Source of the DNA: Phlegmacium glaucopus | Taxonomy: Eukaryota > Basidiomycota > Agaricomycetes > Agaricales > Cortinariaceae | Assembly (NCBI GenBank): GCA_015039465.1 | Contig: MU130540.1 | Location: 1-64,000 of the forward strand | Direction: 5' to 3' | Length of the DNA stretch: 64,000 nucleotides | Shown here: positions 11,837 through 23,602 of the stretch, in pieces | Layout: each line of letters starts with the position of its first letter | How positions within the stretch are numbered: position 1 is the first letter of the stretch | Notes under the pieces: model-generated | The model's database searches: none | Told to the model about the DNA's origin: nothing | The model's input: only the letters and a program-made list of their open reading frames with translations | Position numbers and translations under genes: made by a program

Positions 11837-13274
11837 AATGGATGTATGAAGAGGTAGGCTAGCAGGCACATTATTTGGGCTAAACTTGGACGGACTAATT
11901 GTCCCCGGATCGAAGGAACAAACAAATATCGTAATCAATCAGTCTAAAAACAGTCTCTTTCTTCCGTATTTTTGGAAATTTGAACCCATTTTACACCAGA
12001 GAACTCGGGAACCAAGAGATAAAACTACAAACTGATAGATGTATCTTGTTGCCAACCTTTACATGTTACATACACAATTCAATCGCCCAGCAACTGGATG
12101 ACGGATCGCCAAGAGTTCCGTCAAAAGTTCAAGCCAAAACCCACGAATGTCACATCCAAGTCATCTCATAAGTCTCATGACCCCGAAAATTCCCTTGAAA
12201 ACTACACATTTCATTCGTGTCAGCTCCCATGCAGTCCCATGCCCGACGTACTAGTACCTTGCCGAACCTCATCTGAGAATATTCTTCAATTGGGTCCGAC
12301 CTCCTAAATTAACTTTGCATATATTTATCAAGGACAAAGAATTCTTGACATCTTAGGCAGGTATTAACTTAAATCTTTCACCCCCCTTCTCACCTCACCT
12401 TTCATTTTGTCACGTTAGTACTATCAAGCTATTTTGATTCATATAACGTCGGGTAAGTACTTGCTACTTATAGAATAGGGGGGACACCCCCCCACCCCCT
12501 TTTTTTTCCTTACTGCGGCGTACGCCACAACATAACGTATCTTCGTATAAATAAATGCCTCATGGCCAGCTAGCTAGCTTCTACGAATATCTGATACTGC
12601 GCTCTTTGGAATACCCGTCCCCGTACAAACGCACAAAAACGTAAAACGATCATGATCAGATTGAAAAAAGTGACGTCTTTTTTGTGCATCTCCTACTGCG
12701 ATTGATTAAGAATCAAGAATCAAGATAACCCAAGCGCTTACTTACCATACATCATTCGACTAGTAGTACTCCACCGATCAACACCTTCCCTCGATTGGCA
12801 CTCGAAATCCTACCTTCTAGCTCGAATCCTGTAAATTTCCTAAACCGTTTCTACACCCCAGATCTGTACTACGGCTCTGCCAGAGAGTAAAATTATAGCA
12901 TCAATCATGATAAATGGACTCATGATGCATGAACTGTCACTCCCAATGCTTCGAACTTCCTACGTTGGTAACGCATTTCATCTTGGCTGGCACTCCTGGC
13001 GCACCGTGCACCGTAATATAACTATGTGCAATTATTATTATAACCAAGTAAAGGCAACACTCAAATACAGGGCCGCTAATTATAATTATAAAAAAATATC
13101 ATATTACCGATAATACAGATCTTGACCATAATTCATATTCATTATAACACGCCCCAGAAAAAGGATATTTTATCATGATCCGAGACCAACAACAGCCAGT
13201 GTTTAGATTTAGTTTTAAGAACAGAGAAAGATGAATGGGGAAAGAAAAACAGAAATAAAGAAATAAAATCATAT
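11837..13274. other. Intergenic region: promoter/5' leader of the transcription factor and 3' flank of the REEP gene
   Basis: No coding frame is supported. Pyrimidine-rich tracts (about 12380-12400 and 12480-12510) and homopolymers are present. The length (1.4 kb) is ample for the upstream region of a regulator. Confidence 0.45.
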
Positions 13275-14547
13275 TTACTCGCTCTTAACCCGTTCATAAC
13301 TACCTCTATCCTTCCCCCCAGCCGACGAACCCCCTCCTCCACTATTACCCGAACTCCATCCACCAAACCAACCCGAGGGTCTCCTGGGCTTACTGGTGTT
13401 GGCGTTAGCATCGCCCGCAACAAACCCTCCCATGAATGGTTCATCTTCATCGTCATGGTAGCCTTCTACGTCTCCACCTTGGATTTCTTCAAACTTACCA
13501 GAGTTTACACGTTCACGGACTCCTGAGGAGGTGGAAGAGGAAGAGGAAGATGGCGTGAGGCCTGGGCGTATAGGGGGGTTGTTAGCTGGTGGGATCGGGA
13601 TTGGCATAGGAAGGGATGAAGTTGAAGGATGAGGTGGTAACGAGGCTAATTCGGCTTCGAGCTGTCTACGTCTCTCCGATATCGGATCAGCTGACGGATG
13701 GAAGAATGTAGATCCTGGAGGTGTATTTAGAGCATTCAATCTGCCATCTGGAGCATTACCGGAGCCTGGAGCGGTACCAGTAGGTAACGTAGCTGCGGCT
13801 GTCTGTCGGAGCAGAGCTGCGCCCCCAGCGATGATACCAGGACCGTAAGACGTCCATAAGGAAGACAGAAGTTGGGTTGGGCCACCAGCTGGATTCTGCG
13901 TGGTCGGTGGGGGTTGATCTCCCATATTCACCTGACCACCAGCAGCAGCAGCAGCGTTAGCGTTTTGTGCAGCACCTGACGTCAAGGCGTTAATCACAGC
14001 AGCCCAGATCGCCCTTGCTTTCTCCTGCAAGAAACGGTACAGCCTTCCCCTCACTTCTGCGATCGCCATGTCGATCTGTCCTTCATGCATAACAAAGAAA
14101 GGGCGTAGGTGGACGGTGTAAATATATGTAGACCCTTGGGTCTGCGGTAAAGCCAGATAGAGAAAGAAGATTGCTTTGAATGTGGAATATAGTGGGATCC
14201 TGGAAAAAAAGGAAATAGTTGGTTTTGTGTGTAGCCCCCAGATAGATACTTGAGTGCGTGTTTTCTTTTGGATCAAAGGAAGATGAGTGTACGTACCAAG
14301 AAACAAGCCATTCTGCTAAATATTCTACTCCGACGACGCAGCCCAAGACCGACCAATACATGAGCCAACGTTCTAAATCTGCTTCTGAAGCTGGACGTTG
14401 GCTCAATGTTTTATACGAGGCATATCCAGGATAGAGGAATGCAGCCAATGCGCTGTATTTAAATCAGGGTTGAGAGATGACAAGGTGGGTTTACACAAGG
14501 CTTAGTTGGGCTCACCTAACGATGCGCGAAGTAAAAGAGAATAACAT
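13275..14547 (-). CDS. TB2/DP1/HVA22 family ER-shaping protein (REEP/Yop1-like)
   Basis: Members of this family insert hydrophobic hairpins into the endoplasmic reticulum and curve tubules. The first exon, 'MLFSFTSRIV' (ATG at 14545-14547), splices to 'SALAAFLYPGYASYKTL', the family signature (YPxYxSxK), followed by 'WLMYWSVLGCVVGVEYL' and, in the next exon, 'IPLYSTFKAIFFLYLALPQTQG', the second hairpin and the P-Q-x-x-G/A motif. After the membrane domain comes a helix ('RGRLYRFLQEKARAIWAAV') and a long, low-complexity Pro/Ser/Gly-rich tail with 'EPFMGGFVAGDAN' and 'WFGGWSSGNS', ending in VKSE and TAA at 13275. The tail makes it longer than yeast Yop1 and more like REEP1-4 or longer fungal forms. 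It is divergent from the BAH gene at 14872. Confidence 0.88.
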
Positions 14548-14871
14548 TGTCCGATACCTGATTCTTGCTCAATTAAACCTTTTCCAAAAGTAGTCAACTT
14601 TCAAGTTGTCCCAAATTCTGGAGCGGTTTCCAGATTTGGGCCGTACAGAAGGTTTTGTGTCTCGACCAAAGGTTCTCGGAAATGAAATAAAGAAGGGATG
14701 GGAAAGAACTAGGCTCAGTGTGTGATTGAGCGCTACAGTATGCTGGGCAAGGGTAAGGTAGTTGGTATAGTTGGCTTAGAGCATGTTTCTGCTTATGGCA
14801 GAGACTTTACGTAATAAACTCACTAGTCGCGCCTGACACTTGAAGTTCAACTTGCATTGTGCGCGAAAGCT
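14548..14871. promoter_or_regulatory. Divergent promoter region between the REEP-like and BAH genes
   Basis: 324 bp separate two head-to-head start codons. No individual binding site can be assigned by eye. Confidence 0.5.
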
Positions 14872-16670
14872 ATGCCACGTCGAACTCGAACTCGTCTATC
14901 CTCGCATAATCCAAAGAATTCCGCTCCGTCTCGACGATCGCGATCAAAAAATACTAGTCAATTCGACGACGACCAAGATCCACCTTCCGAAGAAAGATGG
15001 GCTACCATGGCTCCTTATGGGTCTTTCGTTGGTGTGTTATTCTCCAAACATTTATGTAACTGAAACTCCTTCTTACTTTATTTTCCCTTTCTCTTTGAAT
15101 GTCCTTTTCTTCTGAATTGGTTGGTTGGTGGTTGTAACATATAACAAGTTAACGATGCCGATGGGGAGGAACATGTATTTAGCAAAGAAGACCTGTATGT
15201 TTTAATTTCTTCTCAGTCTTATTCTACCTTCATGGCATGGAGGTTCCTCAAATATTGTCTTGTCGTTATCCTGCCAAGGCTTTTGCATGGCTGATTGCGT
15301 TTCTTTAGCGCGATTGTAGTCCCTATGGGACGCAATCCTCAGGGAGACACTGAGTTGTCGGAATACTGGGTTGCCAAGATTAAGGACATCCGCGCTATTG
15401 TGTATGATGAAAACTCGAATGCGGTGCGTCTTTCTCCCCGATTCATGTGCTTCACATTAATGCAACCCTCACCTTGTCTTTGTTGTTCATAGGTTTGGGC
15501 ACGCGTCCAATGGTTCTATTCAGGCAAAGACGTGTCAGACGTTGTAAAATCCTTGTACGTGAGAGACAACCGACAATTCTCCTTTTCCTTATCGTGCTTG
15601 TGTTAGCGACCGCAATATCATTGACAAGTATGAACGTATCTTTTCCGATCATTATGATTTTGTTGTACCAGAAGCCTTCAATGGTAAGGTCCAGCCTTGT
15701 TCAAAATACTCACTCTTGATAACCTCTCTGTTCTTTCTTTTGTAGGCCTTATAACCGTAGCCAAATTTCGCGAGGACGATCCTGAACAACCTTACATCCC
15801 TCCTCACAAATTTTATCGCCGTTATACACTTGAATACAAAGCCCGCAGGATCCAGGTAACACTGTTCCCTTCATCTCGTAAATCTCTGTTCACAGTCGCT
15901 TTCTTCTATAGCCCAAACCTGGATCATCCACATGTATTTGTTCAACCCCTTACGTGCCTGGAGACGTCGATCCATCAAAATTGATGCACTTTTGCCCTCG
16001 TCCCTCATGCAGGATTGCATATCATGATAAGTGTCTGTTGAATATCAAATCTCAAGATTCTAGCCCAGTCGCCGGTCCTAGCAGCCCCAGACCTCCTGCT
16101 AGGAGTGCAAGAAAACACGCATCTGCAATCTACGTCAACCGCCCACAAAGAGCGGTGAATGGCAACGCTCCTACTACAGAAGCCCAATCCCAACCTCGAG
16201 CCCTTCGGCTTCTGGCTTGTTCACCAGATACGGATGATGAACTTGAGCTTGAATCGCTTATCCCTGTAACCCTTGCCGAGAACTCTCATAGTGAACCGGC
16301 AAAGAAGAAACGACGCGGTCGGCATTCGAAAAACATACCTCCATTGCCTACCGAAGATGCGTTGCAACAACCACGTACACTTACAGATGTTCTATCTACT
16401 CTACCTCCCGATTTATTGAAGGTAGCTCAACAGCCCCTGGTACGAGGAGGGGCGTTCGCACTTGGAGGTGTGGCGGGTAACATTGGTGCTGTAACTCGTG
16501 CGAGGAGGATGGTGTATCAAGCATTGGAGGGTGGGGAAGTGCCCGAAGATTGGGAAATAATGCTGTTTGGTGAGGATACGGATGCGACTGTTGATAATGC
16601 TATTGTTAAGTTGAGGGGGGGTAAGACGATATCTCCCTTGCTTTGTCCGAAATGTAAGAGTGCGATTTGA
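14872..16670 (+). CDS. BAH domain protein with PHD-like zinc motif
   Basis: Probable chromatin-binding nuclear protein. A basic start (MPRRTRTRLSSHNPK) is followed by a BAH (bromo-adjacent homology) domain read across several exons: 'MAPYGSFVVNDADGEEHVF', 'VVPMGRNPQ', 'YWVAKIKDIRAIV', 'AVWARVQWFYSGKDV', 'FDRNIIDKYERIFSDHYDFV', 'VAKFREDDPEQPYIPPHKFY'. It is followed by a Cys/His cluster (CIC..HFCPRPSCRIAYHDKC..) resembling the PHD-type metal-binding module that often accompanies BAH domains; a terminal CPKC pair at the very C-terminus could complete it. Six introns, each phase-consistent. The C-terminal half has a KKKRRGRH basic patch, a possible nuclear localisation signal. Stop TGA at 16668-16670. 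Confidence 0.85.
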
Positions 16671-17089
16671 GCCCCTTTTTTTGGTTTTGATGTTCCTTTC
16701 TGCTACTCCTTGCTGTGCCTTTGCTATTGTGCTATAGTTATTCTTCATCTGTCTTTTTGGTCGTCCACACTCTTTTGGTCATGTAAATACCCCGTACTAA
16801 CATTTCTGTGCTCTTACGATATACATACTTATACATCCGTAACTTTTGCGTCGCTGTAACTCCTGCTACTGAAGCTCCTCCATCAGTAGTTTCACAAATA
16901 GCTTTTCTTTGGTTGTACAAGTGAGAGGAGTGGAAAAACCAACAAGTCAAAAAAGCTATTCCAAAAAAGCGACGTGTCTCTCAATGAAAAAGAACGGCCA
17001 ACTTAGAGGCTACACGTTTTCACTTTTGTGAGCTTTGAAAAGTAAAGTGCTAGATCGCTGAGGGCCGACTTCGTTCACCACAGTTCACT
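16671..17089. other. Intergenic
   Basis: T-rich 3' flank of the BAH gene. No further feature seen. Confidence 0.4.
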
Positions 17090-17520
17090 GCCTGGATTCC
17101 CTATGACCTTGCAACTCGAAAAAGATGTCGACTTGCTGTCTGCGTTCCACAGACGACTCTCACCATCGACAATGATGCCCCTCATTTCGCAGCTTTACTC
17201 CAACAAAACGCTACGATGCTATCTTATGTTCAAAAGCTTACTTTTCGGGAGTGAGCCGTCTTGTTATCGAGTTGCTCAAACCTTGAATATGCCACTTTGT
17301 TGCCATCCCTGCTTCATTTTTGTCCAAGCCTGTCTACTAGTAGTCCGGCTCAAATCGTGCTCTGGCCAGTGACCAAAACTACTCTCTCTCTCAATATCTC
17401 GCACATGAATGCCAACAGTGGAGGAATGACTCGACAAGAAGCGGCCTGATAGGCTCTGCATGCAGTTTTCAGCATGCATGACCCAACATCTGAATTATGT
17501 TTCAGGCTCGACCTCTAAAC
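17090..17520 (+). pseudogene. Possible relic of an F-box/LRR-type protein gene
   Basis: Pieces in different frames read 'TIDNDAPHFAALLQQNATML', 'SYVQKLTF' and 'LEYATLLPSLLHF', resembling the repetitive leucine-rich bodies of multicopy F-box-like proteins in mushroom genomes. Frames switch within a few tens of codons and no start is seen. The family attribution is an inference from resemblance; it could also be chance. Confidence 0.3.
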
Positions 17521-17726
17521 CTAGAGCATCTAGATCGTTCAGGTATTTTATTACATACTATGTAATAACAACTACTATTGCATTCCTCGATACTTATTCA
17601 AATGCCTTCATAGTATAGTGCCAGTATTCGCTACAAATGCCGCAGTCGCGTGTCTACGACGCTCTGACATCATTGGCCCCAGCCAGCTGGAACTTTTGAC
17701 TCACATTGCGTCATGCATCCTGGCGT

Positions 17727-17732
17727 TATAAG
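17727..17732 (+). promoter_or_regulatory. TATA-like box of the Con-6 gene
   Basis: TATAAG lies about 50 bp upstream of the start codon at 17780. The sequence fits a TATA element but function is inferred from position only. Confidence 0.35.
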
Positions 17733-17779
17733 CCGGCAAACTTGAGGGAGATTCTCAACCCAAAACTTTGAATCCCATC

Positions 17780-18431
17780 ATGTCAGCACATACCAGTGGT
17801 ACCTATATCATCACGGTCAAGTATAACGTGTATCATGATTGATGATTTTTATAATTGACAGACGAACACGAAAAGAACCCCGAATATGTTGCTCGTGGTT
17901 TTAAAGCAGCCATTCACAACCCTAACGTATCGGCAGAGGCCAAAGCTCATGCTGTCCAACAGCTGGAGGAGATGGGCATAAACCCGACAAGCGATTCCGA
18001 TGCCCAACAACGGTCTGAAGGAGATGAGCATGTACATCGCCAGCTTGGTAAGAAGGCAATCAGTTTAAAAGCGGCGGACTCGAGGCTAACTTCTTCCAAG
18101 GTGGTTATAAAGCAACTTTGTCTAGTGCGTGGTTGTCTTCGTCCCGTCCGTCTCTTTCCGTTAACCAATTCACCACAGATAAGCATGCGTCTGAGGAGGC
18201 TAAAAAACATGCGCAAAGTGTACTCGACAGGGTTGCTAGCGAGGAAGCTAAACATGAACACCGCATCATGGGAGGCTACAAGGCGACTTTGAAAAGTATG
18301 TCATGACATGATTTTTCCAGAGCTGCTGTAGCATTGTTTACTATGGCTGATCTGTACATTTCGTAGACCCTCATACATCGGAAGAAGCTAAACAACACGC
18401 CGAACAGATCTTGAGGGAACAAGATAAATGA
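17780..18431 (+). CDS. Conidiation-specific protein 6 (Con-6) family, three repeats
   Basis: Small hydrophilic protein with Con-6 motifs (N-P-x-x-S-x-E-A-K-x-x-A). Three modules are visible: 'NPNVSAEAKAHAVQQLEEMG', 'NKHASEEAKKHAQSVLD' and 'NPHTSEEAKQHAEQILREQ', each preceded by a 'GYKATL'-type linker. The start is MSAHTS at 17780, with a 75-bp intron right after it. Later introns at about 18049, 18122 and 18297 all keep phase; the stop is TGA at 18429-18431. Con-6/Con-10 proteins accumulate during sporulation and stress in ascomycetes; basidiomycetes keep the family, but its biochemical role is not settled. Confidence 0.88.
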
Positions 18432-18753
18432 TTAGCGTCACTATTTGTGACTTGTCCTAAACAACCCATCCACTATAGTACATTCCTATCCCCTGTATAA
18501 ATGCACTCAGTTTGTCGTTTTCCTGAACATTCAAGACATAGATTTCGCATACCTCCTGACTCAGAGATACAGATACACTATACTTCAAGGATGATGAGAA
18601 AATATAACTGTACATGTCAGTGTGCGCTGTGGTCATACTATTCTTCACGAGGAGTCCTCTATCATTGGGAATGACAAATGGTTTCTACGCCGGAACCTTG
18701 AGAACAAACCTGGTTGTTTATCTCTGGCGGCTGAATCCATCGAGTTGTTGAAC
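18432..18753. other. Intergenic
   Basis: No feature recognised between the Con-6 stop and the uncertain minus-strand gene. Confidence 0.4.
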
Positions 18754-19790
18754 TATGGTAGAATATGGGGTGGGTAGTTCTCGGAATTAGTTGATAATGT
18801 TGTCCAAATTTTGACATAACGATGATCATTGAGATTTTCAATCTTTGGAAGTTGGTCGCGAATTTGGGTGTCCTTGACGTCTGTTCCAGCGACGATGGTT
18901 ACGCTGAGCGATGATGCAGGGATAATGCTATCATGGACCAAGGTCTTCATGGGGTTGTTTCTCTGTTTCCACATGGCTCTCATCAGAAGAGTTCCGTGAG
19001 AGGTTCAAGATCTTCAACGATAATTCACATTTCTTCGATATTCTATACGCAAGAATAATAAGGAAAAAATAGGGAGGTTAGAAACGGAAGATATACCTTG
19101 CCAGGCATGCATTCCATTAATCTTAGTCCTTCGATCCTTCGATTTCGAAGTCGGCATTAGCAAGTTGAATAAGAGTCTTTTCGTAAGATGCTATTGACGA
19201 TACTGCAAAGCATCAGTCTACGCCTTCAATGAATCAAGAGAGACAAGGCAAACAGACCTTCGGGTTTCTCAACAGTGGCAAAATCGTTATTGCATATCGG
19301 ATATCCGTCTACGGTGTTCTTGACCCATTTCTTGCGTCGTGTTTCGCAACCTGACATGCAACAAGTTATATAGTGAAATAACGATCGGTATAAGAAACCC
19401 CATACCATGAGAGCCTATTGAGTGGTTCATTTTATTAATTTACGTACCACTGGGAGAGGTGAGGGACGCCCAGAGGGAGGTTTCGCACTCTGAGGTGGAG
19501 AAGCCTGTTGAGGGGGCAAACTCAGGGGCGACGAGGTTCGTCCGATGGCCAATGCATTCGATGGTGTTTTGGTTGATGATTCCTAGCATGAAATATTGGA
19601 AGAACCGGATAGAAGATTAACGAACAGCGTTAGCAAGTGTGCAGGTGGTGATGGTAATGTGAGTGCTAGACTGTGGAGATGCATTTGAAGTTGGGGGGCT
19701 CTTAATCGAGAAGACGTTGTAGTTGGTGCTGCCTCTGCTACCGTTATCGATGGCATTATGGAGATGACATCTGTAGCCTAAAGTGGTCAG
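18754..19790 (-). CDS. Uncertain multi-exon gene or gene relic of unknown function
   Basis: Several minus-strand blocks look coding and are bounded by plausible splice sites: about 19620-19790 ('CHLHNAIDNGSRGSTNYNV'), 19456-19570 ('NTIECIGHRTNLVAPEFA'), 19258-19352 ('GCETRRKKWVKNTVDGYPIC') and 19135-19205 ('ASYEKTLIQLANADFEIE'). A further block at 18754-18990 ('PKIENLNDHRYVKIWTTL') may be a last exon or a separate relic. I could not join all parts in one continuous frame or find a convincing start. Repeated cysteines hint at a disulphide-containing product. No family recognised. Confidence 0.3.
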
Positions 19791-19868
19791 ATTACTGTTT
19801 AGGTAATCAAGAGTATCTTTCTTTTTGACTCTCATCACATCGCTCACCACAACTCACTGTTCAACGAT

Positions 19869-22800
19869 ATGAAGCGCATTTTTGGGAAGATTTTCAAACC
19901 CAAGAAATCAAAATATTTGTCTCTAACCATCAACGATGCTCTGGGTTCAAGCTCTGAACCAGCAACTTCGACATTGACCATCAAAACAAGCACCGGTGAT
20001 CCCATGCTATCCATTCACGCTAATGCTGCAGCTGCAAGCGCACAAGTTATTCAAGTCCCTGGCGTGACTGTGAGTTTTCAACTTCGCCCATCGCATCCTT
20101 AAGTATTTAACCATCGTCATCGATCAGGTTGACCATGACCTAGTCTCTACTTCGGTCTCCGCTTTGGCGATCAATGAGCAAGATGTAAGTATTCCAGTCG
20201 CTAGCGTTACTGTGGGCGTTCAACTTCGCCCATTACATTCTTAATCATTTAACCATTGATCAGGCCGCCCATAGCCTAGTCTCTACTTCAGTTTCCACTT
20301 CGGCGATCAATGATCTTGCTCCTGTAAGCATTCCAGCCACTGGCATTAATGTGAGTGTTGAACTTAGTCCATCATATCCATCACTACCCAAACATCCTCG
20401 TCGATCAGAGTGGCCATGAACTCCAAGTCTCTGCTTCGGTTTCCGCTCTGGCTGTCACTCCTGTAGCCCATCCAGAAGGAAATTCACGGTCCCCTGATGC
20501 CGTAGTCCAAGCCAAATTGGGATCCATAGAATCGGAACAAAATCCCTCGGTGAGTCGCTTACACAATATGTTCTCGGCTTTCACTGATAATCAGCAGACT
20601 CAGGATTCTGGTTTGTGTCTTCCGACTCCCTTTGCGGATGCCCGGACTGTGTTTATCACAGGTGGTACTTTTGTAAGTCATTTTTGTAAGCTGTGTAGAT
20701 GATTTAACAATAATTTGTCTGCCAGTATCATATTGTCAATAATTTCCCTGCCAATACCAGTGAACCTGTACCTCAGAAACCACTTTCCAGCCTATTCTTT
20801 ACTGGACGGAAAGCTGAACTCGACAAGCTTGGGGAGATTTTTGTTTGTCATGCTAATAGTAGACCAATATCAAGACACTCTTGTCTCCTCTGGGGAACAG
20901 GAGGCATTGGAAAGACTCAGATCTGTCTTAAGTTCACAGAAGAAATGTCTGGCAGGTAAGCATTTTCATAGTACCATTCACAACACTGAATTCATTTCTT
21001 GCTCTAGTTTTTCACATGTGTTCTGGGTTGATGCCTCCTCTTATGAGAGCATTACTATATCTCTGAAGGGTATATCTGGCATTCCTGCTGCACAAGCTTC
21101 TGGTGTGGATGGCTCAGTTGACTCTGTCCTCCAGTGGATATCCTGTATTCAAGGGGAATGGTTGATTGTGTTTGATAATGCTGGTGATCCTCCTCCAGAG
21201 GTGATGGCCAAGTACATTCCCCCAGGTAACAGAGGTAATATTCTGATCACCAGCCGAAACCGATCTGTAGGAAGGGTCATAGGCTTTAAGAATGTGATTG
21301 AGATCAGTGAAATGGAGGAGCCAGATGCTATAACTCTACTTCTCAGGGCTAGCTATTTGGATCCTTCACCTGAGCATTTACAGGCTGCCAAAAGTGTTGT
21401 CACTGAACTTGGTGGTATTCCTCTTGCTGTTGATCATGCTGGTGCTTATATTGATGCTGGGAAATGTGATATCAATGAATATCTGACCCAATTGTCCTTA
21501 CACCGTCAAACTCTTATGTCAGATACTATATTCACAGGAGCATCAGGTTATAATCAAACAGTGTATGGAACTTGGGATCTCTCTTTCAAAGAAATAGAAA
21601 AGAGAGCTGGTGGACAGTCCACTACTGGAAATGCACAAGCAGCCCAGGCTGCAATTCTAATCCTTCAAATATGTGCTTTCTATCATCATAGTAATATTTC
21701 AAAAGAGATATTCCAATCTGCTGCTGAGGAGTCCAGGAAATATATTGTTGATAGTGAGGTAGCTGAAAAGCTACCTCAGGCAATCAATTTATTGGATTAT
21801 ACACCACTTGCATTGCACAATAATGGTCACTGGGATGACTTCATCTTTGGGCAAGGCATTAGTATACTTCTGTCATTCTCCCTGATAAAAAGAGGACAAT
21901 CATCTGAAATGTTGTCTATTCATCCTTTGGTTCATTGCTGGGGTCGGGACAAAATGTTGAAAGCTGAGCAGGAAAGGATAGGTCAGATGGGAAGTATAAT
22001 CTTGTCCTGTGGAATTCCAAGGGGATTTACAACCCAAGACTATGCATTGCGACGGTTAATTTATCCACATATCAAGGCAAATGAGTTATATAGAAGGCAG
22101 ATAGGACTTATCAGACAGTACTATGATGATAAATGGACAAATTTTTCACTAGTAATGAGAGAGAATGGAGACTGGAACAATGCAGAGCAGCTAGATATTC
22201 AAGTCATGGACATGAGGAAGAACCTACTTGGTGCAGAACATCCAGACACCATCACAAGCATGGAAAATCTAGCAAGCACATACTAGAATCAGGGAAGGTG
22301 GAATGAGGCAGAGCAGCTGAAGGTTCAAGCCATGGACATGAGGAAGAAGCTGCTTGGTCCAGAACATCCACACACCCTCAGAAGCATGGCAAATATAGCA
22401 AGCACATACGGAGATCAGGGAAGGTGGAATGAGGCAGAGCAGCTGGAGGTTCAAGTTATGGACATGAGGAAGAAGCTGCTTGGTCCAGAACATCCAGACA
22501 CCCTCAGAAGTATGGCAAATATAGCAAGCACATACCATAATCAGGGAANNNNNNNNNNNNNNNNNNNNNNNNNNNNNNNNNNNNNNNNNNNNNNNNNNNN
22601 NNNNNNNNNNNNNNNNNNNNNNNNNNNNNNNNNNNNNNNNNNNNNNNNNNNNNNNNNNNNNNNNNNNNNNNNNNNNNNNNNNNNNNNNNNNNNNNNNNNN
22701 NNNNNNNNNNNNNNNNNNNNNNNNNNNNNNNNNNNNNNNNNNNNNNNNNNNNNNNNNNNNNNNNNNNNNNNNNNNNNNNNNNNNNNNNNNNNNNNNNNNN

Positions 22801-23436
22801 NNNNNNNNNNNNNNNNNNNNNNNNNNNNNNNNNNNNNNNNNNNNNNNNNNNNNNNNNNNNNNNNNNNNNNNNNNNNNNNNNNNNNNNNNNNNNNNNNNNN
22901 NNNNNNNNNNNNNNNNNNNNNNNNNNNNNNNNGCAGAACATCCAGACACCATCACAAGCATGGAAAATCTAGCAAGCACATACCAGAATCAGGGAAGGTG
23001 GAATGAGGCAGAGCAGCTGAAGGTTCAAGTGCTGGACATGAGGAAGAACCTGCTTGGTGCAGAACATCCAGACACCATCACAAGCATGGCAAATCTAGCA
23101 AGCACATACCATAATCAGGGAAGGTGGAATGAGGCAGAGCAGCTGCAGGTTCAAGTCTTGGACATGAGGAAGAAGCTGCTTGGTGCAGAACATCCATCCA
23201 CCATCACAAGCATGGGAAATCTAGCAAGCACATACCAGAATCAGGGAAGGTGGAATGAGGCCGAGCAGCTGTTTGTTCAAGTCTTGGACATGAGGAAGAA
23301 CCTGCTTGGTGCAGAACATCCAGACACCATCACAAGCATGGACAATGTAGCAAGCACATACCAGAATCAGGGAAGGTGGAATGAGGCAGAGCAGTTGAAC
23401 CTTGAAGTCATGAATATAAGGAACAGGACAGGATGA
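19869..23436 (+). CDS. NB-ARC/TPR (NLR-like) protein, interrupted by a stop codon and an assembly gap
   Basis: STAND-type nucleotide-binding protein. Exons from ATG 19869 encode a Ser/Ala-rich N-terminus built from repeated short exons, then 'FFTGRKAELDKLGEIF', a Walker A P-loop 'LLWGTGGIGKTQICLKF', 'HVFWVDASS', Walker B 'WLIVFDNAGD', 'GNILITSRNRSVG' (sensor region) and 'ELGGIPLAVDHAGAYI' (GLPLA-like motif). Tetratricopeptide repeats of 42 residues (126 bp), kinesin-light-chain type, follow with the core 'STYxNQGRWNEAEQL'. The frame meets TAG at 22284-22286 inside the array, where sister repeats read CAG. Bases 22549-22932 are Ns. Repeats continue to a natural stop at 23434-23436. Fungal proteins of this architecture are proposed to act in self/non-self recognition. 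Whether this copy is functional is unclear. Confidence 0.85.
20070..20430 (+). repeat. Tandemly duplicated exon-intron units in the NB-ARC gene
   Basis: Three similar units, each of a short exon (core 'LVSTSVSALAIN' or variants) and an intron ending in ATCAG, occur in a row. Exons start at about 20129, 20263 and 20409. All introns are phase 0, so copies can be added or lost without changing frame. Confidence 0.65.
22190..23420 (+). repeat. 126-bp tandem repeat array encoding TPRs
   Basis: The word GAACATCCA recurs at 22236, 22362 and 22488 and, after the gap, at 22936, 23062, 23188 and 23314, exactly 126 bp apart on each side. Units are nearly identical in DNA, indicating recent expansion or gene conversion. 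Confidence 0.93.
22549..22932. other. Assembly gap (384 N) inside the TPR array
   Basis: The spacing across the gap (448 bp between equivalent words) is neither a multiple of 126 nor of 3, so the gap length cannot be right if the array is regular. Annotation across the gap is unreliable. Confidence 0.97.
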
Positions 23437-23602
23437 TAACCCAGTACAGTTGGAATCAAAGGTATTGTAAGGGGACATACATCTTGTCCAGACCTAGGTA
23501 TGATCCACACTGTGCACCCTTATCCTTCATTTCTCCCCTCCCCTCCCATCATAGTGGTAGTCTCTCTTGCACTGATGTCCTTGGTCATGGTGATCACATG
23601 TC

